From Costus lasius (taxonomy: Eukaryota; Streptophyta; Magnoliopsida; Zingiberales; Costaceae), in NCBI GenBank assembly GCA_027563935.2, contig CM050447.1, positions 15,961,501 through 16,025,500 of the forward strand: a stretch of 64,000 bases of DNA, read 5' to 3'. Positions 14,001-25,700 of the stretch are shown here, one piece after another (the first letter of the stretch is position 1; each line of letters begins with the position of its first letter). The notes under the pieces are model-generated. The model did no database searches. It worked only from the letters and a program-made list of their open reading frames with translations, and was not told the DNA's origin. Position numbers and translations under genes: made by a program.

Positions 14001-17000
14001 CTACCATATCTGTTAACTGCGTGAGATGGAATTCTGATGGAAGGCAATGTGGTATGTTGACGTGAAACTAATTATCCTTGTTTTTCTTTGTATAATTGAA
14101 AACTTTCTTATTTTTATTACTATGCATAAGACATCTTGTGAAGTAGAAGTTTTCATCAATCATTTGTACAGGGAATTTATTTATTTATTTATCTCTTGCA
14201 GCTATTGGATATTCCAAGCACCTTTTGCAGTTGTTTACATATACAAGCCAGTGTGAGCTATTAAATCATTTACAGGTACTCCACATTCTTCACCTTTACT
14301 AAGTTGAAAGGATTGATCAATTGACCATTGCTTCAAGGTTTTTGATTATCTTGAAATTACTTTTTACACAAGATTGTTAGAATCTTCTTATCCTTATCTA
14401 AATTGATTACTGTTAAAGATTCTCTTTGCTTGTTAGATTGAAGCTCATTTTGGTAGGGTCAATGATGTCGCCTTCTCTCAACTTAAGGAACAACAGTTTG
14501 TTATTACTTGTGGAGATGACAAGAGTATAAAGGTTAGTGTTATTATGATAGTAGATTGGTGAGAGTAAACACATGCTTACCAGTGTGTCTTTTTCTTAAG
14601 GTTTGGGATGCCTTTTCTGGGGTTATTCAATACCATTTTGAAGGTCATGAAACATCAGTATGCTCCATACTTCCTCATATAAAGGCGACCTGTCCGGTAA
14701 CATATCATCCAACTTTCTTCCTAGATCTAGCATTACATTGTTTTAACTGCACATTCAACCGCAACACTCGCTTGGAATCTCCTTTGAGGGGTCTTCACGT
14801 TGAATTAATTCTTCATGTTGAACTGTGCAGTTCATCTTTTCAACTACCAGTGATGGGAAGATTAATGCATGGTTTTATGAAAATGGTGGCCCAAAAGTTA
14901 GCTATACTGCACCTGATAACTGGTGTCATTCTACCATGGCTTATACTGCTGATGGAACCAGGTATATACATAGTAGATCACTTCAATTTGTTGCTTGTGG
15001 ACACTTGATCTAATGGAAAAAACACAACATGTATTTTTGATTTGAACTTTTGTGGTTCTTACCGAATAATGAATGGTGGAATGTTTAGGCTGTTCTCATG
15101 TGGGACCACAAAGGAGGGAACTTCCTCACTTGTGGAGTGGAATGATGTTGATGGGACGATAAAGAGAGTTTATGATGGTTTGTCGAAGCGCTCCACAGGG
15201 GTGATACACTTTGATCTGTCAAAAGATAAATACATAGTTGTTGGAGATGAATTCACGGTCAAGTTCTGGAACATGAACAGCCGTAGTGTATTAACAAGCA
15301 CAGCTGCCAAGGGTGGATTAGAGGTGATTTTGTCTTTCGGCCTTGTGTTCTCTTTTTCCTCATGGTTAAATGGTGCCCCTTAATGAGTTTTCTAGAAAAA
15401 AAAACTGTCTTTTCAAGGCTGTTCCCTATGTTCGATTTAACAAGAACGGATCGCTACTGGCTGTCTCGACAAATAGCAATGGAATCAAAATATTGGCAAA
15501 TGCTGATGGCCAATTGCTTGTCTCCCCTGAAAATCGGTCTTGCTTTGCCACCCGAAACTGCTTGGATTCCAATTCAAAGGTAAGATTGAATTTTTTTTTA
15601 GAGAGAAAGAGGCTCAAGTCCTTAAATGCAAATATGATCAATTATAGCTTATATGATAATTATTGTCTTAGTTGAGCCTTTTTTTGTTATCCTGCATTAT
15701 ATCTCATGTTGAAGTAACTTATAGCACTATCATTTATTGTTACATTATTTTAGTTGGGATCCATACTCTTGAGTTCTGTTATGTACGAAATTACGAATCA
15801 TATGACCTGCTGCTTCCTGCCTATCAACAATTTAAAGGTACTTTCATTTTTAAAAGGAAAGGATGTATTATTCCATCCCATATATTAAGGGTAGTTAAAA
15901 ACTTAAAATACAATCTGGTTCAGTTACGATGAGTTAGAATTAGGGAAGAAAAAAACAGTTGTTGCTTATATTACATACAACTAGAGCATAGTCCCAATTA
16001 AGTTTAGAGCATAGATATTGATCATGACTAAGAGTAAAAAAAATTTAGTAATGATCAAGGTTTTCAATTTTGGTTCTGTATATCAGTCCAATGCTAGACC
16101 AGCACATACTATGTGTTAGGCCCTGGGCTTCCCGGTTCAGCCCAGAGGGGTGGGCCGAACCCAAGCCCAAGCCCACACGAGAAGAAAGGAAAAGGAGGAA
16201 GTATCGGTCAACATGTGACCCCGACGCGGCATCCTCTTCACAGGAGGCAGCTTCGTCGCCACGGCTGCAGTGCGACGCCCACGCGAAGGACGCGGACGCA
16301 AGACTCGGACGAAGTCTCACCTTCTCCGCAGAACTCGCCACGACGAGGTACAGACGACTCCATCGAGTGGAGTGAAGGACGTTGGCGACGCGGAGGCGGC
16401 TGTGAGATGGAGCCTTCGGAATCGGACGGGGACGACGCACGCGGCGTCTTCTTCGGGCGACCGTTTCATGCGGATGGAGAACCGAGCGGTTGCAGGCGAC
16501 GCGAGAAAACCGGCAGCGGGATGATGGCGTTGGCGGCGTCTCCACAAGACCCGGACGCAAACGAAGATCGCGGAGCTCGGACGCGATCGGAGCGGAAGAC
16601 TCGGTCGGTGGAAGGCGGCGTCCTTCCCTATAAAGCTTGAGCAGAGGAGAAGGCATCCACCTTCGGCGAGTGTCATCGAGAGGAAAGAACCGGCGAGGGA
16701 GAAAGATCGAGCGACGGACGACACCAGAAGATCGAGGAGCGAGCTCTGTGAACGGCGACGAGAGTGAGATCGTCGCCGGCGTGAGGAAGAGCGACGAGAG
16801 GAGAGGATTGGGTTTTGTAGCTTCTTTGGTGAATAAAGATCTAAGCTTTCCCAAACTCTTATTCCCCTGCTTTGTGGGTTCGGCGGTGTCTCTGCGAGTA
16901 ATTCGCGAGGTTTCCGGCGGCGGGTGACTGCCGGACGACGACGGGCGGCGTGGACGAAGCGGCACGGCGGCGTCGACGCGTGAGAACGAAGGCTTCGAAC

Positions 17001-19662
17001 GCGTCGGGCGTTCGAAACGAGGCGGACGAACTCGGTCAACGGCAGAATCGGAAACGCGAGCGAAATCGAGATTTCGATTTCTGGAGTGACGTCAGCGTGA
17101 CGTTGACGACAGCAAAACGAGATTAAATTCGGCGTTTGATTTTGACTTGGGTCAAAATCAGAGTGAGGTATATTTATTTAGGGTTTTGGTTTTAATCGGT
17201 TTCTTCCGGATTTCTCGAATTAGGGTTAGGGTTTTCCAATCCTTTCCGTGCGAATTGTAATTTGGGGGAAAAAGTTGAGCGGTGAACTAGGGTTTCGAAT
17301 TTGGGAACAAGATTCGGACTGGAAACCCTAGCGCGATCACGTTCTGGTGTTCCGCCGGACGGCTCTGAGACAACAGATAAGCGTTGTTTTTAGACCGTTC
17401 CGACCGGGGCGTGACACTATGTGTATTGACACTTATCTCTATCGATGTACTAACACAGTGCAAACTAGTGTTTGATTCATTGTTGAACTTGTAACTTGTA
17501 AGTACCACCCATATCAAATGGTACAAAATAGGTTACAAACTAACAACAAAAGGTTAAGTGAAGAAATCTGCAAACGAATTTTTTTAAAGAGATAAATGGA
17601 CTGTATATCTTATTATACATTACAACTGACAGTTCATCTCAATACACTTAGTTCATTCATGGAAATACAAGACAACTTACATTGTAAATAACTACTTAAT
17701 TATTAAAACCTCATTGGAAAGACTCCTTAAGGGTAAAAACCAAGTTTTTGATGAAGGATCGTTGCCACAACATCTCACAATCACCATGTGCCATTCTATG
17801 TACACATCTGCACTAAATCTAGCCACCTTATTCTACTTTTTTAATAATTAGGTAATAAGATCCTCCAACGTATGTATTAACTTGAGATGGACCTCCTAAC
17901 TTACCTACTTCTAGCATAATCAACATCAAGATAAGACTCAACCCCACAGATATGTCCATATCAAAGTTTTAAAAAAGTTGTAAGAATCATTCCGTATTGA
18001 ACAGTATGAACGGTTTGTATAGGTCCTAGCAGGGACCATTACATGGAGCTAGTAGAGGAAGAGGAAAGACAAAAAAAGAGGAAGAAAAGAAGGAAAACAA
18101 GAAGAAGAAGAAGAAGAAAAAAGAAGAAGAAAGAGAAGGAGAAAGGGGAGAAAGAGAAGAAGGCAGAAGCTTGTATCTACCGTGAGCGCAAGAGGAAGAG
18201 CTACAATGGGTATTGCTTCCTCTTCCTCTTTCCTCCTTCCTCCTTCGGCTTCTTCCTCTTTCTCTTCTCTCCTCCTCTTCTTCTTCCTCTCTTCTTCCCT
18301 TGTTGCCTCTTGTTTTGGTACTGCCTAGCACTAAACAATACATACTGGTCATGTCTTATACTATTTTTTCAAACCTTGGTCTATACATTTTATAAAAGAG
18401 TCTTTTCCAAGCTAGACTTTTTAAGTAATAAAATATTCTTAGTGTCCCCTCCAAGCAACTTTGACTGAGGCTTTATAAATACCAAGGTTTAAGATACCGA
18501 TAAATCGATTGTTGACTACCAGTATGTACCAGTATACTAATCGTACTGACATATGGTAATGCTCGGTTCAACTAAGACCGAGTGTTTTTTTTTTTTAAAA
18601 AAAGAATCATTATTTAACGTTTTCATATAATTGAACTTCAAAAACAATGATTTTAAACAATCCTAATATCTGTTGAGAAAACACAATTTATAATCGATCA
18701 AATTTTATGCAATTAAACAATCCTTGATATTACATAATATGATAATACATAGTACTAATACTAATACGTGGATTTTTTTATACATACCTTATTTTGAATC
18801 CTAAATAAATAATGACTATCTAAATATAGTACTGTTGCATGCGGCTCAAGGTTCAAAAAATGTTCTTGCTCGTCGATTGCATATATGTTATAGCTCGTCT
18901 ATTGCATATAATGGGTCCATTGGAGTTTTACTTTTTTGTTGCTAAATTCTCTCTCCTATTCTTTGGCTTAATGGTTTAGCTAATGAGTTTGAGTACTTTA
19001 GTCGGTTTCACTGCTTGTCTCTCTCTCCATAAGTTCAACAATATATTGAGAAGGGTGGGGTGAATCGTCAAGCTCATCCGTAGTTGTATCTTAATCTTCT
19101 ATAGCTAACTACCATTTCATTATTGGGTCAACACCATCTTGAACAAATGCTGCATCAAAAGAATCCAAAACATTTGACTCCTTACCTTTTTCCTCTTGTA
19201 AAATTCTAAGCCATAGCATATTATAGTGGACATATGATATATTTCCCCATTGGCTTCTTCTCCATATCAACTTTTTTGAGATTCATGTATAGAGGCTCTG
19301 CTGTCATTCATATATCACTGAAATTATTCCAAAAGTAAGTGTTTTGAAAGATGCACACTATTTCTTTACCCTCATGTAAAGTTGAATAATATGATTTGCA
19401 CTATTCTTCACTCTCAAACAATATATTTAACTCAGCCTTATTGCAATTAATGATTTTAAAACAATCAAATACATAACAAACTTTGTCGGGTCAAGTTGTA
19501 GTAGTATCTCATCATTTAAATTTTTTTTGCATCTTAGCATATATCCAATGACACAAAGAGTCCAAATAGTATGGAAGTTATCAGCTTGAATCAACTCATC
19601 GGCTCGCTTAAAGTCAAGGTTTAATAAATTGATTTGAATCAGTGCACCGATTGATACCAAAG

Positions 19663-19726
<64 letters not shown>

Positions 19727-22700
19727 CCACAAAAGTGAGTGTTTAGAATGATGTGCTCTACTTTTTTACACTCATGTGAAGTTGAATAATGTGATCCACA
19801 CTACTCTTCACTCACAAACAATGTCTTTTTAATTCAGTCTTATTTGCAAGTGACTTTAAAGTAATAAAATACATGGCAAATCTTGTAGAGTCAAGTTGTA
19901 GTATCTTACCCTTTAGAAATTGTTGCATCTTAGCATGTCCCCAATGGTGGTTGTATATGAATTAAGAAACATTTTATGTTATCCTTGTTGTATTTTTAAC
20001 TTTGTTAATGTCTCCAATGTCCATCATCAGGTTGATACAATGAGTAGTACAAAAAGTCCAAATAATATGGGGTAATATACTTGAATAAACTCACTAGCTT
20101 GCTTAAAGTCAAGGTTTAATAAATCGATATCATTTGGTATATATATATATATATATATTCTTTATCCTAAAAGCAAAAAAATTACTAAAACTTCATGATA
20201 CCCTCACAAAGGTTTATGTATAAAGAAAGAGCAAGCTTTTATGAAGCTTATGAAATTATTGATCTAGTAATGGTCAAAACTAAAAATACCCTTTAAAAAT
20301 TATTGCATCTTAGCATGTTCCCGGTGGTGGTTGTATATTATTAGAGTAGAGAGAAAGAGCTAAATAGAGAAGAGAAAAGATAGAAAATCCTAAAAGGCTA
20401 CATTGTATTAATTTTTTTTTTCAATTATAGAATAATTGCAATCACTGTATATAGAGATATTAAGTACATAAATTCATAATGTTTTAATTTTTACTTATTA
20501 TAAATTAGACCTGGCAAAACTTGACCTGACCTATTGACCCAACCCGACTCAATACGAAGTTAGGCGGGTTCGGGTCAGACGATTATTCAGGTCATACAAT
20601 AGGTCAACCTGTTTATGACCCGAGAATAATCGGGTCATGTGGGGTTGTAAACGGTTGACTCGTTTATCCCGATTACATTATATATTTATATATATAAATT
20701 TTAAATATCGGCTAGCCCAATTCCCATTGTTAGCCCATAAGCCCAAATCTCTTCTAACTATCTTTTAATCTAGATTTCAACCCATTAATAAGCCCAAATT
20801 TTTATTAATTTTAATAGAAATTTTATTAATTTATTAGTTATATTTAAAATATGAATGATAAATTTATAATCGGGTTGTGTCGGGTGACACACTCCGCAAG
20901 TGCATGGAAATGTCGAAGTAATACAAAAGATATTGTGAACAAGGTGAGTACCAGAAAATCTAATTCTTGGAATCTAAGCTGATCAAATCGTGGTTTTTAG
21001 AACTTTAAAAACTAAAACTAAGCGAAATCGTAAGCAAGAAATCAAACAACTACGGTAGGGAAAATATATGAGAGAGAATATCAGGGCTTTGGTTTCCACC
21101 ACTCTGACGATTCTAATTGCGCTAAGATATAAATATCAGTTACATGGATTTATAAATATGCATAAGGAATCTACCCTATGGTACAAGGTGCCCTCTTTCG
21201 AGTGTACACCCCGGTATTTACCTAGAACGTCTCCTACTTTCGCGGTGGATCGTTCTAGATAAACCCAATAGGTTCCGTGGTCGATTATGGACCCTCGAGC
21301 GAAGAACAAACACTTTCGTGTCAAGCCTTCGCAAGATTCACAAAGAGGTTCCGTCATTACAATCCTACTTTCGTTATGAACTGTAATAACTATGACATGA
21401 TAATACTTGGCCAGAGTAAATATCAAGAAATTAATACTTCAAGTGAAATATGCTCAGAATATGATCCAAATAACAAAGTTAACACATGAATTGCAAAATA
21501 GAAATCGTCGGAGGGCTTCAACCTAGCCCTGAAATAAAGTTTACGCTACAACCATTGTGGAATCGCTAAAAATTCTCTCTTTGTATATAGGAAAATCACA
21601 GGAAAAGGTTTCTAAGAGGGAGGAGACGATGAACCGAAAGAAATAAACAAGAATCACTGAGTTCCGATGGTTGAATCTCCAGAAATCACCTCGAAGTCGC
21701 CTGTTCGCCGTGTCCGTCCACCCTAGCCGCTTCGTCGCCTTATTGCTCGATAATTAGGTCACAGAAATTGGGACTTTTATACTCTATTTGTTCTTCTTCG
21801 AATAAGCTTTCCATAGAGTCTTTACTTGCCAAATTTGGACTTGAATCGGGCCCGAAATCGACGAAAAACCGAGTGAAGGTTGGGCTGTTTCGATAATGTC
21901 ACGGGTGAACCCCGCCGGGTTCACTTGGCAATGAAATGTTTTGTGCAGTTCTGTTGCGAAATAATCACAGGTTGCGGGGTTCACCTACCAGTGAAGTCCA
22001 CAGTATATTTTTGCACAGGTTTTGTCAGACAGAATCACGGGTGAACCCCATGGGGTTCACCTGCCAGTGAAACATGCGGTGAATTTGGATACCCTGACAT
22101 CATTGGTGAACCCCGCCGGGTTCACCTGGCAGTGAAACACGTGGTGAGTTTCGTCCTTTGGCAAGATCACCGGTGAACCCGCCTGGCCGTGAAGTCCAGA
22201 AAAAGCTCCAATTGAGCCCAAATTTTATAGGCAGCTTCGTCTTCTCACGAGGAATCACCCCATGCTCTTAGATTCTTCAAAAAGACTTCAAAATTGGGTG
22301 ATTTTACCTGAAATTCAATAAGACGGACGAAAAGTGAAGATTCTAAAGTTTTTAACTAAATAAGCCTTAAAGGAGTGTAAAAAATAATCAAATCAGCCCA
22401 AATTCATCATGGAATAATAATAAAAATCACTATAAAAATGCTAGGCATCATCGGGTCAAGCATATCAGATTAATAAATGACCTATTTAATAAACATATTA
22501 TTTGGGTCGTGTCGGATTAACCCGATTATATTCGGATCGTGTTCGGGTTAGACCGTTTGACCTAATTAATTAAACTGGTCATGTTCAGGTTGGCTTAATC
22601 GGGTCACGGGTCAAAGCTTATACGACCCATTTATGACCCGCTAACCTGAATTGCTCGGTATACAGTATAAATAAAATACTATTTTTATTATTACTAATTC

Positions 22701-25700
22701 TAACTATTATTAATTATAACCCTAACTATTACTAATTCTAATATATATGAATTAGGAAACAGTGAGCAATACAAGGAGTGCAAATAATATGGGGTAATAT
22801 GCTTAAATCAACTCACTAGCTTGCTTAAAATCAAGGTTTAATAAATCGATCCAAACCAATATATCAGTTGGTAGCAAAGTTATATACATATATATGTGTA
22901 TATGTATATATATAATCTTTATCCTACAAGCAGAAAAACTACTGAAACTTCGTGATACCCTCACAAAAGTTTATGTACAAAGAGTAAATCTTTATGGGCT
23001 GTATCTGAAGACATAGAAAGAGATGTTTTTATATCAACAGAAGCTCAAGATCATGGAATTATTGATCTAGTAGTAGTCGAAAATAAAAATACGAGGGATT
23101 TTGTGTAAATCCATTTCAAACCATAATTTGAGTTTTTTGTGATTTTATATTGAATAGAAAAAAATCATAATTCAATATGTATTGGGCAGTATGGAATGAT
23201 ATTTTAAATGATGCTCAAAGTTGTTCCCATTGTGTATCACTAGTTGGACAATATATTTTAATTTAATCTCTTCGATGACAATCTTTTAAAACTAACAAAT
23301 GTAATGAGCATTATGATATTTAGCTAATAACTAATGCATCTACAAAAATATAACTTTTCTATTGCAATAAGTCTTCTGGTGGGCTCGGTCCAAGCACCAT
23401 ACATAAGATTTAACATTGAATTTCTTTCATCATCCATTCATGCTTTTATCCAAGTGCGACATTCCTCTATTTTTTTCATCTAGATATGGCCCATATCACT
23501 TGCTGCATGGGCAGGAATCTGGATAGAATGAAACTATTTTGAAATAACATGACTAATGCATGGGTAGGAATCTGGATAGAATGAAACTATTTTGAAACAT
23601 CATGACTAATGTCATGCTTGTTTTACTTTATGTAAGCATCATCTATTTTCTTTGCTTACTTGTGACAAAAATGCACTAGGTCAATATAAAAGCACCGAGC
23701 CTTAATTCATTGACCTAGTCCAAATAAGCGAGTGATCTTGCTATATTGCTTCCAGTGCCTCTACATATAATTGTGCTTTGGCTCATTTAATGTGCAACTA
23801 AAGTAAAACCTCCCGCACTTCTGGTATCACTTCCAATATTAGCCTCAAATTGAGGTCATTTTGTGAACTACATGGATGTCGATCAAACGTCCTCTTTTGA
23901 TCCTCCTCAAAGGCGCATTGAGCCTTCAAAGTTCGAATAGCAACCTCCTTCTCAATTTCTTCAGCAGCTCTATCCATGCCCTTGGTCCCTGGTTAGGATA
24001 TGAGGTCCACTGCCTGCTGATCAAATTTTTTTCACTCCTCAAAGATGTGTTGATTTTTAATACAATATAATTCAATATTCTCTCAAATTGCTCTGCAAAT
24101 CTTGCAGACACTTTTGAACATTTAGAAACATCAAAATATTCACCGATAAGATATTGCTTACCGTGAGACCTCCACCTTTGGGATCTCAAGGTAGATTTGT
24201 AACCAATGTTGTGATTTTTTAGTTTTTATCATGCTTCATCAACACATGAGTGGTGAACAATTTGAGAATTGAGTAAGATTGAGATTTTTGTGAGTTAAAA
24301 TTGAAATGTTATAAGGTTACATTGAAGAGAAGGCCCTAATAAACCTTCCAAAAGGCTAGAAAAGCCTTTGTAGGTATTTACAAAATGTAAAAAATGGCCA
24401 TAATAGCTCAACAACTAGGGTACGAGTCTAGTCGATACCAAAAATTGGTCCTAACATAGTATTGATATGAATTGTATTGGTACTGATTGGTACATGGTGT
24501 CATGTTTTGAAAACTGGTTCATACCACTAATCAAGTGTAATGGTAAGGGAGGGAACTTGCAAATAAAAGCAGAAAGAGATATGATATGCAAACAAGTATG
24601 TCGTCAACTTTATCCTCCCCCCTAATCATTTGCTTTGTCTATAGATCCTTAAGACACAATGCGTAGGAAAGACATGTATGAAACATCATGTATGAAAGAT
24701 TTTATAGAAAGAAAGACATGTATGAAACATCATCTAAGGCAATACTAGACAAAGATGAATGGTGCCAAAACAATGGACATAAATTAAAGGTAGTTGCAAA
24801 TGGTGAGTTAGATGATTCCATCTCTTGGAGGAATTGATTAAGAGCCTATAGAACTTCTAGGAACAGAGACAAGCAATAGTTGTTTTTTTTAACGTGGTAG
24901 TTGCTTTATTCATCAAAAACATAGTCTATGCAAAGACTACCAAGGGGAAGTTGTACTTGCCTGAAGGTCAGTGTGGACTCTTTTTGTTTTCCATTTCAAT
25001 AATGAGCCATAGCGGCAGACATTATAAGTCGAATAGCGGGTAGCAATGTGATACTTTGATTTAGTCCCATGGGAAGTAAGAGAAAAATATAATATTTCAT
25101 AAAATTATTAGTGAGCTTACCACCATTAACTTGGTGGGCCAAATGATAGCATGATCCAATTTAGAATACTTAAGTCTAAGTTAATGGTAATAAGTTCACT
25201 AAATCTTATATACAATATTATTTTTTCTCCAATGTTTTATGTGAGACTAAACCAAGTATCGCAACCTATTATCACCTTCTCTTTTACGTACCACCACCAC
25301 TTTCATGGCCTAGAATTAGGAATCAAGATTGTGTTTCTCTTCCTCTTCATTCCTCCCTCCCCAACAACATCAAAAGCCAATCATCTAGAAAAGGTGTTGG
25401 CTTTGTACTACTTTCTACCAGCAATGACAATGGTCAAAGAAGTTAATATGGCAGTGCAAGAAATTTCACCAATCACAAAGGCATTTGGAGAGATGCAAGA
25501 TGAGATATTTCAATAACACTATAGGAGAATGGGTGAGTTGTGAAGACCTCAAAGAGAACAATGATATTGTGCAGTGCCTAAAAACTGATTTGCATTGAGG
25601 GGGTACAAGCGGTTAGTATTAGTATTTATGACGATGATAATATGTGTTGTCATGTAGGAGAAGAATTGCAGCGTAGGCAGCAACAAGAGGAGGAGAAACT

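Larger units (their letters stand above)
20505..22680. mobile_element. GGGTC/GACCCG-rich repeat, split by a younger solo LTR
   Basis: Positions about 20505-20884 and 22451-22680 are two halves of one repeat rich in GACCCG/CGGGTC words. It starts near ACCTGGCAAAACTTGACC and ends near CTGAATTGCTCGGT, ends that are weakly inverted as in some hAT-like non-autonomous elements. The solo LTR 20885-22450 separates the halves, and rejoining them is consistent with its 5-bp target duplication. Element class is uncertain. Confidence 0.45.

Noticed and set aside
14697..14830. Readthrough of exon 13 to make a longer frame (14556-15008)
   Set aside because: A good GT donor at 14697 and acceptor at 14830 restore the WD40 sequence; the longer frame loses it.
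16045..17039. Long open frames on both strands (up to 306 codons) in the solo LTR
   Set aside because: They overlap each other in several frames, are arginine/serine-rich, have no domain, and come from GC-rich LTR sequence. The same pattern recurs in other LTR copies.
18043..18468. Lysine/arginine-rich 141-codon frame
   Set aside because: A direct translation of the GA-rich arm of a purine/pyrimidine foldback; no evidence of a gene.
21899..22195. CRISPR-like repeat array
   Set aside because: Units are diverged, unequal in spacing, in a plant LTR, and have no spacers of uniform size or cas genes.
25151..25516. 121-codon open frame on the + strand
   Set aside because: Begins inside a foldback MITE and has no recognisable domain or splice context.
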